Shown: positions 9,132-18,642, numbered from the stretch's first letter. The stretch is 64,000 bases of DNA from Saprospiraceae bacterium (GCA_016718205.1 JADKEB010000008.1:124001-188000), one strand, 5' to 3'. The notes: generated by a model from the letters alone, not told the origin. A program made the numbers and translations.

Positions 9132-9235
9132 ACAATGTCGTTTAGTTAAGATATCTTTATGAAGTCTTTCCCTTGTAAGGGAAAGATTTAGATAGGGTAA
9201 AAACAAAGAAAAATTCCTCATCGAAACGACATTGT
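9132..9235. repeat. 104-bp inverted-repeat element with central hairpin (E6)
   Basis: ACAATGTCGTTT at 9132-9143 is perfectly complementary to AAACGACATTGT at 9224-9235. Between them CTTTCCCTT-gt-AAGGGAAAG (9166-9185) forms a 9-bp stem. Together with E4 this accounts for most of the 421-base gap before the decarboxylase gene. Confidence 0.55.
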
Positions 9236-9273
9236 AATTATTTATTTATAATTATTCATTAGTAATTTAAAAA

Positions 9274-10728
9274 ATGACAGATCAAACACTTGACCCCGAA
9301 GACTGGGAATCCATAAGAAAGACAGGACATCAAATGATGGATGATGTCATTGACTACCTCAAAGATGTCAGATCGCGTCCTGTTTGGCAAAGTTTTCCAG
9401 AACATTCTAAAACTGTGCTTCAGGAAAAACTGCCTGTTTCCAGTATGTCTTTAGATGACGTTTACAAAACATTTCAGGAACATATTTTTCCCTACACTAA
9501 GGGAAATATTCATCCGAGATTTTGGGCTTGGGTTCAGGGTACAGGCACTATCACGGGTGTGATGGCAGATATGCTGGCTTCCGCTATGAACCCAAACGTG
9601 ACGATAGGCGAACAAAGTGCAGTGTATGTAGATGCTCAGGTGATCAACTGGTGTAAGGAAATGATGGGTTTTCCAGCTGAAGCATCCGGAATGCTGGTCA
9701 GCGGTGCATCACTGGCCAACACTACAGCCCTTATTGTAGCCCGCAATCAAATGTTGGAGTCTGTAAGAAAAAATGGTCTTGCCGGCATGAGTCAAAAACC
9801 TGTAATTTATGCAAGTACAGAAACACATAGTTGTATCATCAAGGCAACAGAAGGCACGGGGATTGGTTCAGAAAATCTACGACGAATAATAGTCGACGAC
9901 GATTATAAAATCAGAACAGATCTTTTGATAGAAACCATCGAATCGGATATCTCCAAAGGATATCTGCCATATTGTGTTGTGGCTAATGTAGGCACGGTCA
10001 ATACAGGATCTATTGACGATCTGGAGTCGATCAGAGATATCTGCAGGAAATACAAACTGTGGTTCCATATTGACGGTGCATTCGGAGCATTGGCCAGATT
10101 AGTACCTGAGTATCAAAGCCAACTTAGCTATATCGAGGATGCAGATAGTGTTGCATTTGATTTGCATAAATGGATGTATATGCCCTATGAAGCGGCATGT
10201 GTCCTGATTAAAAACAAAAAATCGCATCAGGATTCATTCTCCATACAGCCTTCCTATCTATTGAACCATGAACGTGGACTTGCTGCAGGTCCCGAAAGCC
10301 TTAACAATTATGGTATAGAGCTGTCGCGTGGCTTTAAAGCATTGAAAGTCTGGATGAGCATCATGGAAAACGGGATGCAGAAATATGCAGATCAAATCAA
10401 AAAAAACATATTGCAGGCAAGATATCTGGCCCAACTTATAATTCAAAACAAAGAATTATCGCTCCTGGCACCTGTACCATTAAATATTGTATGCTTCAGG
10501 TTTGAACCGGAAAAGATATCGGATCCTATCATCCTGGACAGACTGAACAAGGAGATCGTCATGTCACTCCAGGAGCAAGGTATTGCCTCACCGTCTTCGA
10601 CAATATTGAATGGTAAATACGCCATCAGAGTGGCTATCACCAACCACAGAAGTATCAGGGAAGATTTTGATATACTCGTGCGAGAAGTATTGAGAATAGG
10701 ACATCAACTTATAAAATCAATGAGCTAA
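9274..10728 (+). CDS. PLP-dependent group II amino acid decarboxylase family protein
   Basis: 484 residues, ATG 9274. Resembles aromatic-L-amino-acid/glutamate decarboxylases, which use pyridoxal phosphate to decarboxylate amino acids in the cytosol. Features in order: substrate-loop HPRFWAWVQGTGT, ADMLASAMNPNV, GMLVSGASLANTTAL, THSCIIKATEGTGIG (His stacking on PLP), VANVGTVNTGSID, HIDGAFGALA (Asp to the pyridine nitrogen) and the Schiff-base lysine in AFDLHKWMYMPYEA. Length fits the family. It is flanked by hairpin elements on both sides, so it is probably monocistronic. Substrate cannot be assigned from motifs alone. Confidence 0.88.
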   Translation: MTDQTLDPEDWESIRKTGHQMMDDVIDYLKDVRSRPVWQSFPEHSKTVLQEKLPVSSMSLDDVYKTFQEHIFPYTKGNIHPRFWAWVQGTGTITGVMADMLASAMNPNVTIGEQSAVYVDAQVINWCKEMMGFPAEASGMLVSGASLANTTALIVARNQMLESVRKNGLAGMSQKPVIYASTETHSCIIKATEGTGIGSENLRRIIVDDDYKIRTDLLIETIESDISKGYLPYCVVANVGTVNTGSIDDLESIRDICRKYKLWFHIDGAFGALARLVPEYQSQLSYIEDADSVAFDLHKWMYMPYEAACVLIKNKKSHQDSFSIQPSYLLNHERGLAAGPESLNNYGIELSRGFKALKVWMSIMENGMQKYADQIKKNILQARYLAQLIIQNKELSLLAPVPLNIVCFRFEPEKISDPIILDRLNKEIVMSLQEQGIASPSSTILNGKYAIRVAITNHRSIREDFDILVREVLRIGHQLIKSMS

Positions 10729-10809
10729 TGGTTTTTTAAAAAATTATATTACTAACTAAACTCTCGGAGTAGATAAATAATCTTGACTGTCAGTGTCAAC
10801 GTAACAAAC

Positions 10810-11001
10810 GGCCTTTTCATTTTTAGTCAAAATTTGAAAAAAATGCGTTAAGAACAGAAAACTGTTTGAGCCAAAACAAAGACATAATACGAGTACAAAC
10901 AACAGATAATCAACAATATAAAGCGAACAACAAATGAATAAGGCGAGTTTTTTCTGTTTAGCATTTTTTTCAAATTTTGACGTTAAGAAAATGAAAAAGC
11001 C
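10810..11001. repeat. 192-bp long imperfect inverted repeat (E5)
   Basis: Arms of about 55 bases (10810-10864 and 10946-11001) are largely complementary: GGCCTTTTCATTTT ... GTCAAAATTTGAAAAAAATG on the left, and CATTTTTTTCAAATTTTGAC ... AAAATGAAAAAGCC on the right, with an ~80-base AT-rich loop. It sits in the 565-base gap after the decarboxylase. The remaining ~290 bases before the ferritin gene are AT-rich and show no gene I can support. Confidence 0.6.
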
Positions 11002-11293
11002 TTGATTTTTTGTTTCTTTTGTATCAAGACAAAAGAAAAAGAAGTGAAACCAATATACTTACAAATAAAATTTCATTGAGAGTAAAATATGGAAATGAGA
11101 GTTAAATTTAACACCTCCGAAACTTCAGTTACTAATACATAATATGCGTTTATAATTGATTAATAATTTTGTAAATGCATTGAATAAGTAGATTGATTCT
11201 AAATTGTAGGCATAAGGTACAAGTGAAAAACATTTTTAGGAAGGATAAGTTAATACGATTATTCATTTTATATTCAAAAAATCAATTTCAGTT

Positions 11294-11827
11294 ATGATAG
11301 ACCTAAGTCCAAAAATACAGGAAGCACTCAACAATCAAATAGCATATGAGGGATATGCATCCAATTTTTATCTGGCACTTGCTTACTGGTGTGATGATCA
11401 GGCTTTACAGGGTTGTAAAAAATTCTTCATCCGCCAGTCTGAAGAAGAAAGAATGCACATGCTGAAGATATACGAATATATGAGCGAATCAGGGGTACAC
11501 CCAAAAACATCTGCAATTCCTGAGCCCCCTTTAGAGTATGAAAGTATTCAGACAGCCTTCAGCAAGGTTTTTGAACAGGAAAGATCAGTCACTCAATCTA
11601 TACATAATCTTTTACTCCTTGCTCAGCAGGAAAATGATTACAATACTCAACAGTTTTTACAGTGGTATGTGGACGAACAAAGAGAAGAAGAAGCTGTGAT
11701 CAGAACCATCTTAGACAGGATAAAAATCATTGGTCAAGGTGGAGCAAGTCTTTACTATATAGATAAGGAAGTAGAGAAAATAAATCAGGAAGTCATCGCC
11801 GCTGAAGCAGCGGGCGGTGGAGAGTAG
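11294..11827 (+). CDS. ftnA: Non-heme ferritin
   Basis: 177 residues. Iron-storage protein that oxidises Fe(II) at a di-iron ferroxidase centre and stores it in a 24-subunit cage in the cytosol. The four-helix pattern is clear: NQIAYEGYASNFYLALAYWC, then the ferroxidase motif EEERMHMLKIYEYM, then DYNTQQFLQWYVDEQREEE in the fourth helix. Length is as usual for bacterial FtnA. The tail ends in a glycine-rich AAGGGE. It is preceded by a long intergenic region in which no specific iron-responsive site was recognised. Confidence 0.93.
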   Translation: MIDLSPKIQEALNNQIAYEGYASNFYLALAYWCDDQALQGCKKFFIRQSEEERMHMLKIYEYMSESGVHPKTSAIPEPPLEYESIQTAFSKVFEQERSVTQSIHNLLLLAQQENDYNTQQFLQWYVDEQREEEAVIRTILDRIKIIGQGGASLYYIDKEVEKINQEVIAAEAAGGGE

Positions 11828-11901
11828 GAATTATTTTTACAATTTGTTCACTGTAGTTACTTATGGCAAAAGTCTTACAACACAAGTATTGAGTTGAATC
11901 A

Positions 11902-12264
11902 TTAGCTCAAGAGCACTACAATCAATGCGACTATAGCCGGAACTGATTGGAAAATGAATATCCTTCTACTGACGGAATATGCTCCGTAAATTCCTGCTAC
12001 TATTACACAGGCCAAAAAGAAACTTGCAATGTTTTTTGACCATTCCAAATCCTGGATGGATAAAGCCCAAAATAACCCGGCAGCCAAAAAGCCATTGTAT
12101 AATCCCTGATTGGCCGCCATTACTTTGGTAGGTTTAAACAGGTTATTCGGTATAGATTTGAAGGCTGCTCTTCCTATAGTCTCCCATGCAAACATTTCAA
12201 TGTACAAGATATATAAGTGCTCTAAAGCAACTAATGCTATGAGAATTTTACTCGCTATGATCAT
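11902..12264 (-). CDS. DUF1304 family membrane protein
   Basis: About 120 residues from the Met at 12262-12264; a Met 13 codons upstream (12303) is the alternative start. Four hydrophobic segments can be seen (IASKILIALVALEHLYILY; GLYNGFLAAGLFWAL; NIASFFLACVIVAGIYGA; SVPAIVALIVVLLS), with the EMFAWETIGRAAF and KVMAANQGLYNGFLA signatures of DUF1304 proteins. Inner-membrane location is inferred; the function of the family is unknown. It is convergent with the ferritin gene. Confidence 0.8.
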   Translation of the reverse strand: MIIASKILIALVALEHLYILYIEMFAWETIGRAAFKSIPNNLFKPTKVMAANQGLYNGFLAAGLFWALSIQDLEWSKNIASFFLACVIVAGIYGAYSVSRRIFIFQSVPAIVALIVVLLS

Positions 12265-12413
12265 TATTTGAGTATTAATTGGTTCTAACTTATTGGATAA
12301 CACCTACTGTAAGAAATGTAAAACTAAGCTTTTCTACTTAGAATTTGCCAGAATGTCGAAAAATAAATTATTCGAATCAATTTTGCACAGTCACAAGAAC
12401 TTCATATTTTTAA

Positions 12414-13178
12414 TCATTTTTGGTCATCTGCTAAAAGATATTTTATCATCTCTTTTACCTGCAAATCTCCGAAGCCATATATTCCTTCCCTGCTTGAAAA
12501 TTCATAAAAAACTTCATCAAAATCACCTTTACCAGATTTTATCAATTCTTTAATAAGCCTGTGTGGTCTACCCAAACTGCCATCGTCCGCAAGTCTATCC
12601 AATTGTGCCTGGCAAACTTCCTCAAGATATCTGAAACATGTGGAGTTCGTTTTTGATAATATTTTAAGCTGCTCCTGATCATTGGAACAATATGCCTTCC
12701 ATAAATTTTTTCCCAACAAAATATCATGTGCACAAAACTTAACTCTTGAGTCATATGCTTGTTCTAGTTGTTCAGGTAGGGCTATACCAAATCCTTTCCA
12801 ACGATCTTTGTCATCGACTAATAAAGGAAATATTCTGAAAAGATTCAAAGTAGGATGTTCTACTATGTACGACAGAATGAACCACATATTGACCTGACAA
12901 AATAAATCATCTTCAAACCACAGGCACACTTCTGCACAATCGGGCAATAAATGAAGCTTTTCAAACTCTTTTACCGTTTGTTCAAAATACATTTCTCTGG
13001 TGGTTTCATATGATCCTGATATAAAATTTGCCCTTATATCCCAAAACTCATTAATATTTGGAGCATCAACATTTCCCACTATCAAACACTCTCTGAATAT
13101 AATAAAGTCCTGATTCAAGTTTGTTTTCTTTAGCTCATCAGCCAAACAATCTCCGTTTAAAATGTGGTATGTGTTCAA
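12414..13178 (-). CDS. DUF1835 domain-containing protein
   Basis: 254 residues. The N-terminal half carries the DUF1835 pattern: YHILNGDCLADEL, FIIFRECLIVGNV, FWDIRANFI and CLWFEDDLFCQVNMWFIL. The C-terminal half is helical and variable, ending near REGIYGFGDLQVKEMIKYLL. The family is cytosolic with no established function. Same strand as the DUF1304 gene, with about 110 bases between them. Confidence 0.8.
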   Translation of the reverse strand: MNTYHILNGDCLADELKKTNLNQDFIIFRECLIVGNVDAPNINEFWDIRANFISGSYETTREMYFEQTVKEFEKLHLLPDCAEVCLWFEDDLFCQVNMWFILSYIVEHPTLNLFRIFPLLVDDKDRWKGFGIALPEQLEQAYDSRVKFCAHDILLGKNLWKAYCSNDQEQLKILSKTNSTCFRYLEEVCQAQLDRLADDGSLGRPHRLIKELIKSGKGDFDEVFYEFSSREGIYGFGDLQVKEMIKYLLADDQK

Positions 13179-13344
13179 GTTTGCAAAAGTTTAATGCACG
13201 TTAAAACTGATTTTTATTATCTAATGTTTTAAAACTCCGACTCATATGACTATAAATTTGTAAAATTTTTTCTTCATTATTATCTAATTTCATTCAGAAT
13301 TAAATACCTTTCGCAGCCATATTTAAATACAATCATTTTTCACG

Positions 13345-14220
13345 ATGAACAGACGAAAGGTAATCAAAGACAGCATGATAGCAGCAAGTGCAATGATCAC
13401 AGCAGGTAGTACATTATACTCACTTCCGGACACACCTGATAAAAAACTTAAAAACAACATCAACCATTCCGTCTGCAGATGGACATATGGTCACTTGTCA
13501 CTTGACCAACTGTGCATCGTGGTAAAGAAGATGGGCTTCAATGCTATCGACCTGATAGGTCCCAATGAGTGGGATATGCTCAAAAAGCACGGTATAGATT
13601 CATCGATGTGCAATGGCGCTGAAATAGGTCTGACCAAAGGCTGGAATGACAGACAATATCACGAGCAATTGATAAAAAATTATACTGAACACATAGAATT
13701 GGTATCCAAAGCCGGATATAAAAATCTGATATGCTTCAGTGGTAACAGAAATGGTATGGATGACGAGACAGGTATGAAAACTTGTGTGGAAGGTCTGAAA
13801 AAAATAATAGGTCTTGCAGAAAAAAAAGGAGTGATCATACAAATGGAACTCTTCAATAGTAAGGTAGATCACAAAGACTATATGTGTGATACGAGCCAGT
13901 GGGGCATTGAGCTTTGTAAAAGACTAGGATCTCCTAACTTCAAATTGCTCTATGATATCTACCATATGCAGATCAGCGAGGGTGATATCATAAGGTCTAT
14001 CAGAGACCACCATCCATATTTTGGCCACTATCATACAGCAGGTGTTCCCGGCCGAAATGAAATAGACGAAACTCAGGAACTCTATTATCCTGCCATCATG
14101 AATGCCATCACAAAAACCGGATATAAGGGATATGTGGCTCAGGAATTTCTACCTACAGGCAAGACAGAAAAAGAAAAAGAAAAGGCTCTTGAGAAGGCCA
14201 TCAGAATCTGTGACGTATAA
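13345..14220 (+). CDS. Hydroxypyruvate isomerase-like TIM-barrel protein, exported
   Basis: 291 residues. The N-terminus MNRRKVIKDSMIAASAMITA has a twin-arginine-like export signal, implying folding before periplasmic export. The body is a sugar phosphate isomerase/epimerase (xylose-isomerase-like) barrel with the metal-binding set typical of Hyi relatives: IQMELFNSKVDHKDY (Glu), LLYDIYHMQISEGD (Asp, His), HYHTAGVPGRNEID (His, Arg-Glu) and GYVAQEFLPTG (Glu). It starts a plus-strand cluster with a GMC oxidoreductase and its partner subunit, which suggests it acts on oxidised (keto) sugars rather than hydroxypyruvate. Exact substrate unknown. Confidence 0.85.
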   Translation: MNRRKVIKDSMIAASAMITAGSTLYSLPDTPDKKLKNNINHSVCRWTYGHLSLDQLCIVVKKMGFNAIDLIGPNEWDMLKKHGIDSSMCNGAEIGLTKGWNDRQYHEQLIKNYTEHIELVSKAGYKNLICFSGNRNGMDDETGMKTCVEGLKKIIGLAEKKGVIIQMELFNSKVDHKDYMCDTSQWGIELCKRLGSPNFKLLYDIYHMQISEGDIIRSIRDHHPYFGHYHTAGVPGRNEIDETQELYYPAIMNAITKTGYKGYVAQEFLPTGKTEKEKEKALEKAIRICDV

Positions 14221-14342
14221 TCTGAAGGTTTTTTATTTTACTTTGAAAATCGAAAATGAAATATTCATCGAGTCGAGTAATTTTTATTGATTAATTTTAA
14301 AATGCTAAAGGTAAATTGCTAAAAGCTTAAAGCCAAAAAAAA

Positions 14343-16049
14343 ATGTATTTCAACATCGAAGGACAAAAAGAAGTGACATATGATGCTATCGTAGTAGGCT
14401 CAGGTATCAGTGGTGGATGGGCAGCCAAGGAGCTGTGCGAAAAAGGATTAAAGACATTGGTGCTAGAGAGAGGACGTATGGTCAAACATCTTGACTACCC
14501 TACTGCCAATCTCGAAACCTGGGAATTGCCAAACCGCAATCGATTGACACCTGAAGAAATGAAGGATTATAAAATTCAGGAAAGAACCGGGTACACTATC
14601 ACTCCGGCATATCAGCACTGGTGGCCCAAGGATACTGAACATCCATATACAGAAACCAAACCTTTTGACTGGATCAGAGCATATCATGTGGGAGGAAGAT
14701 CCCTTTTGTGGGGTAGACAATCGTATCGGTTGGGTGATATGGACTTTGAAGCCAATCTGAAAGATGGCATCGCCGTAGATTGGCCTGTGAGATACAAAGA
14801 TATTGCTCCATGGTATGATTATGTAGAGACTTTTGCAGGTATTTCAGGTTCAAATGAAGGATATAAGCAGCTTCCGGATGGCAAGTTTTTGCCTGCTATG
14901 GAATTTAACTGCCTCGAAAAGCAGGTAAAAGAACGAATCAAACAAAAATTGGGACGGGATATGACGATCGGCCGAACGGCTCACATTACAAGTGAAGGAG
15001 GTCATAATGGACGAGGTACATGCCAAACAAGAAACAGATGTATGCGTGGATGTCCATTTGGAGCATATTTCAGCAGTAATGCTGCTACCCTACCCGCAGC
15101 TGAAGCTACCGGTAATATGACTCTGAGACCATACTCCATTGTGACCGACATCATACTGGATGAATCCGGAAAAAAGGCAAAAGGTGTCAGAATACTTGAC
15201 TCCGAAACAAAAGAAGTGAAAGAATACTATGCCAAAGTTATCTTTTTGTGTGCTTCAGCTTTTGGAACAGCCCAGATTCTTCTTAACTCCACTTCAGATA
15301 GATTTCCTCAGGGATTTGGAAATGACAGCGGAGAGCTCGGTTGCAATGTGATGGACCATCATTTTAGACTTGGAGCCAATGGTCGATCTGACGAGTTCAA
15401 AGATAAGTATTATAAAGGCAGGAGACCTAATGGAATTTATATACCAAGATTCAGAAATATTGACGCAGCATCCAAAATGCCCAATTTCGTTAGAGGTTAT
15501 GGATATCAGGGCGGTGCCAGCAGAGAAGGATGGGGAAGATATGTAGCAGAAGCCAATTATGGAAAAGACCTTAAAGATGCAATTGGTCAGGCTGGTGATT
15601 GGACATTTGGCATCAACGGTTTCGGAGAGATGCTACCCTACCATGACAACAGAATATCCTTACACAAAGACCTCAAAGATATATATGGTTTGCCTACATT
15701 GGTGATGGATGTAGAGTTAAAAACAAATGAACTCGAAATGAGAAAAGATATGCCATCGGCAGCTGCAGAAATGCTTGAAGCTGCGGGCTTAAAAGAAGTA
15801 ACAACCTGGGAAGACAATTACAATCCCGGTTTAGGCATCCATGAGATGGGTACTGCAAGGATGGGCAAAGATCCCAAAACATCTGTACTCAACAAATGGA
15901 ATCAGTTGCACTCTGTACCAAATGTATTTGCCACCGATGGTTCATTTATGGCATCATCAGCATGTGTCAATCCCTCGCTGACTTACATGGCTTTTACGGC
16001 AAGAGCTGCAAACTTTGCTGTAGAAGAACTTAAAAAAGGTAATTTATAA
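14343..16049 (+). CDS. GMC family oxidoreductase (sugar/glycoside dehydrogenase, catalytic subunit)
   Basis: 568 residues. FAD-binding N-terminus AIVVGSGISGGWAAKEL and LVLERGRM, a cysteine-bearing segment CQTRNRCMRGCPFGAYFSS typical of gluconate/glycoside dehydrogenase-type GMC enzymes, and C-terminal active-site His and Asn in GIHEMGTARMG and ACVNPSLTYMAF. Such subunits oxidise a sugar hydroxyl and pass electrons to a partner. The next gene encodes a subunit-3-like protein, only 19 bases downstream, so the two probably form a complex. By analogy with lactose/glucoside 3-dehydrogenases I infer C3 oxidation of glycosides. It has no signal peptide of its own and may be co-exported with its Tat-like partner. 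Confidence 0.9.
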   Translation: MYFNIEGQKEVTYDAIVVGSGISGGWAAKELCEKGLKTLVLERGRMVKHLDYPTANLETWELPNRNRLTPEEMKDYKIQERTGYTITPAYQHWWPKDTEHPYTETKPFDWIRAYHVGGRSLLWGRQSYRLGDMDFEANLKDGIAVDWPVRYKDIAPWYDYVETFAGISGSNEGYKQLPDGKFLPAMEFNCLEKQVKERIKQKLGRDMTIGRTAHITSEGGHNGRGTCQTRNRCMRGCPFGAYFSSNAATLPAAEATGNMTLRPYSIVTDIILDESGKKAKGVRILDSETKEVKEYYAKVIFLCASAFGTAQILLNSTSDRFPQGFGNDSGELGCNVMDHHFRLGANGRSDEFKDKYYKGRRPNGIYIPRFRNIDAASKMPNFVRGYGYQGGASREGWGRYVAEANYGKDLKDAIGQAGDWTFGINGFGEMLPYHDNRISLHKDLKDIYGLPTLVMDVELKTNELEMRKDMPSAAAEMLEAAGLKEVTTWEDNYNPGLGIHEMGTARMGKDPKTSVLNKWNQLHSVPNVFATDGSFMASSACVNPSLTYMAFTARAANFAVEELKKGNL

Positions 16050-16068
16050 TTTAAAAGTACATTACAAG

Positions 16069-16665
16069 ATGGACAGGAGAGAAATACTTAAAATATCAAG
16101 CGTGATGCTAGGCTATTCATTGGCAGGAGGCACCGCAATGGCAATACTTCAGGGATGCAAAGCAGACAAAAGCCTTGACTGGACTCCCAAAACCCTGAGT
16201 ATGGGACAGTCAGATTTATTAGCTGAATTGTGTGAGACAATCCTTCCAGCGACGGACACACCGGGAGCAAAAGATGCCCTGTGTCATAGATATATTGATG
16301 AATTATTGAGCAATTTTTATAGTAAAGAAGAAAAAAATAAGTTTTTAGAAGATTTGATGATTTTTGATGAAAAGTCCAAACTTAAATTTTCTAAAGCATT
16401 TATTGCGCTTACCCCTGAAGAAAGAGAATCAATACTGGGTATGATCGTAGATGAAATAAAATCGGATAAAGAAAATAATAATACAAAAGACCAAAAAGCT
16501 AATGAGAATAAACATATCTTTACACAGATAAAAGATGCAACTATCACCGGCTATTTTACTAGTGAAGTTGGTGCTAATGGTGGCTTGGGCTCGTTTTTAG
16601 CTGTTCCGGGTCCTTATCAGGGTTGTATCGAATATGACACTGTGGGCAAAGTGTATGTCTTGTAG
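16069..16665 (+). CDS. Gluconate 2-dehydrogenase subunit 3 family protein (small subunit of the GMC dehydrogenase)
   Basis: 198 residues. MDRREILKISSVMLGYSLAG resembles a twin-arginine signal followed by a lipobox-like LQGCK. The mature part opens with the family signature (MGQSDLLAELCETILPATDTPGAKDA), which lets me assign it despite low complexity later (DEIKSDKENNNTKDQKANENK). In family members the small subunit carries the export signal and is needed for activity of the GMC subunit. Placed directly after that gene. Confidence 0.85.
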   Translation: MDRREILKISSVMLGYSLAGGTAMAILQGCKADKSLDWTPKTLSMGQSDLLAELCETILPATDTPGAKDALCHRYIDELLSNFYSKEEKNKFLEDLMIFDEKSKLKFSKAFIALTPEERESILGMIVDEIKSDKENNNTKDQKANENKHIFTQIKDATITGYFTSEVGANGGLGSFLAVPGPYQGCIEYDTVGKVYVL

Positions 16666-16745
16666 TGTTGAGAACTTTTGGACTTCTAAGCCTTGACAAT
16701 AAAAGATCAAATTTAAATATACAATAAACCTAAAAAATAAACAAA

Positions 16746-17687
16746 ATGATAAAACTTGTACAACTCTTTGTAATGATAATATTCATGATATCATGTAAAA
16801 ATATGGGAGAGCAAAAAAAATCAGATATGTCAGAAAATACAGCTGATACTACAAGAATGAAAATTTCATTAGCCCAATGGTCTTTTCATAAAGCTCTGCA
16901 AGGCAATAAAATGGACAATCTGGATTTTGCTCCTAAAGCAGGCTCAATGGGTTTTGAAGGAATCGAATACGTCAATGTCTTTTTTAAGGACAAAGCGACC
17001 GATACTGCATATCTTCAAAAAATGACAGAAAAGGCCAATGCAGCAGGTGTGAAGCAACTGCTCATCATGATAGATGGTGAAGGATATCTCGCGGATCTCG
17101 ATGACACCAAAAGAGAAACTGCTGTCCAAAATCATCACAAATGGGTAGACGCAGCCGCTTTTTTGGGATGCCACTCCATTAGAGTCAATGCGCATGGTGA
17201 AGGTAGCAGAGAGCAGGTAGCTGAAGCTGCGGTGAAAGGTTTATCAGAACTAGCAGACTATGCAGTAACTAAAAATATCAATGTCATCGTGGAAAATCAT
17301 GGGGGATATTCATCAGATGGCACATGGCTGGCTTCCGTTATGTCCAGGATTGATAAGCCAAATGTGGGTACTCTACCTGATTTTGGCAACTTCTGTGTCA
17401 AACCCGGTAAAGACAAATGTGATGAAGAGTACGACAGATACAAAGGTGTAGAAGAACTTATGCCTTTTGCAAAAGCAGTGAGTGCCAAGTCTCACGACTT
17501 CGGAGAATTGGGATTTGAGACAAAAACAGACTACCTGCGTATGATGGAAATCGTAAAAAATGCCGGATACAAGGGTTTTGTAGGCGTAGAGTATGAAGGA
17601 GAAACACTCAGTGAAGATGAAGGTGTAGCTGCCACAAAAAAACTGATAGAAAAGTGTTTTGAACAATTGTATGTTCCAGAAAAGTAA
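16746..17687 (+). CDS. Sugar phosphate isomerase/epimerase-like lipoprotein
   Basis: 313 residues. Lipoprotein signal MIKLVQLFVMIIFMISCKN (lipobox MISC). The TIM-barrel body starts with ISLAQWSFHKAL and contains barrel metal-ligand segments NVIVENHGGYSSDG (Glu/His), VGTLPDFGNFC (Asp), AKSHDFGELG (His/Asp) and GFVGVEYEGE (Glu). It is related to, but clearly diverged from, the TIM-barrel protein at 13345-14220, giving two barrel enzymes in one cluster, both exported. Likely processes the keto-sugar produced by the neighbouring dehydrogenase. Confidence 0.84.
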   Translation: MIKLVQLFVMIIFMISCKNMGEQKKSDMSENTADTTRMKISLAQWSFHKALQGNKMDNLDFAPKAGSMGFEGIEYVNVFFKDKATDTAYLQKMTEKANAAGVKQLLIMIDGEGYLADLDDTKRETAVQNHHKWVDAAAFLGCHSIRVNAHGEGSREQVAEAAVKGLSELADYAVTKNINVIVENHGGYSSDGTWLASVMSRIDKPNVGTLPDFGNFCVKPGKDKCDEEYDRYKGVEELMPFAKAVSAKSHDFGELGFETKTDYLRMMEIVKNAGYKGFVGVEYEGETLSEDEGVAATKKLIEKCFEQLYVPEK

Positions 17688-18642
17688 ACCATTGATCCGA
17701 AGAATGAGCTATTGTTGCCTGTTACTGATCATAGCAGGAACAATGGTGGCTCAATCCACGGGTGGGAAAAGAGACTCCGCGGCAACGCTGATTATCTTAG
17801 GTACATTGCAGGATGCAGGATCGCCACATATAGGGTGCATAAAAAAATGTTGTAATCACCTGTGGGACCATCCTGACCCAAGCCGAAAGGTGGTATCTCT
17901 GGGTATCTATGACCCAATATCTAATAGCAGGACTCTGATAGATGCCACACCTGACATATCACATCAGATAAAAATACTTTCCAAACTCGCACCCGAATCA
18001 AAAAATGACATTCCCGAACACATCATCATCACCCATGCACACATAGGCCACTATACCGGATTGATGTACCTCGGCAGAGAGGCTATGAACACAAAAAATG
18101 TCCCTGTCTCTGTCATGCCAGGAATGTATCAGTTCATAACGAACAATGGACCCTGGAATCAACTCGTGAAACTCAAAAACATTGATTTAAAAATAATAGG
18201 TCATGAGACTGCCATACCGATATCTTCAGGTTTGGCATTGACACCATTTTTGGTACCACACAGAGCCGAGTATTCTGAAACCATCGGACTGCTCATATCA
18301 GGAAAAAACAAAAAAGCCTTGTTCATACCCGATATCGACAAGTGGCATCTGTGGGGAAAAAATATTGTTGAAGAAATCAAAAAAGTGGACATAGCATTTC
18401 TTGATGCTACATTCTATGACAATACGGAAGTCAATAATAGAAATATTGCCGAAATACCCCATCCATTCGTCGTGGAGAGTTTGGAATTATTTAAGAACCT
18501 TCCTGAAAAAGAAAAGTCAAAGATTCATTTTTTGCATTTCAATCATACAAACCCCTTGCTCGATCCTGAAAGTACCCAAACAAAGGATCTACTTATAAAA
18601 GGTTTTAAAATAGCAAAAATGGGTGATACTTTCAAACTATAA
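17671..18642 (+). CDS. Metallo-beta-lactamase-fold hydrolase, PqqB-like, secreted
   Basis: About 323 residues from the ATG at 17671, overlapping the previous gene by 17 bases; a TTG at 17659 is possible but unneeded. A signal peptide can be seen (MSYCCLLLIIAGTMVAQS, with a basic n-region before it). The MBL core has LIILGTLQDAGSPHIGC with a CIKKCC cysteine cluster, and ITHAHIGHYTGL in place of the HxHxDH motif (the Asp is Ile-Gly here). LIDATPDISHQI and the late HFLHFNHTNP follow. Sequence type is that of PqqB-like proteins, but no other PQQ biosynthesis genes are present, so a PQQ role is not supported. Translational overlap ties it to the sugar-oxidation cluster. Confidence 0.8.
   Translation: MFQKSKPLIRRMSYCCLLLIIAGTMVAQSTGGKRDSAATLIILGTLQDAGSPHIGCIKKCCNHLWDHPDPSRKVVSLGIYDPISNSRTLIDATPDISHQIKILSKLAPESKNDIPEHIIITHAHIGHYTGLMYLGREAMNTKNVPVSVMPGMYQFITNNGPWNQLVKLKNIDLKIIGHETAIPISSGLALTPFLVPHRAEYSETIGLLISGKNKKALFIPDIDKWHLWGKNIVEEIKKVDIAFLDATFYDNTEVNNRNIAEIPHPFVVESLELFKNLPEKEKSKIHFLHFNHTNPLLDPESTQTKDLLIKGFKIAKMGDTFKL

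Noticed and set aside
17671..18642. Assignment of the MBL protein as PQQ biosynthesis PqqB
   Set aside because: No pqqA, C, D or E genes are nearby, the protein has a signal peptide, and the metal motif is altered; only fold-level similarity is supported.
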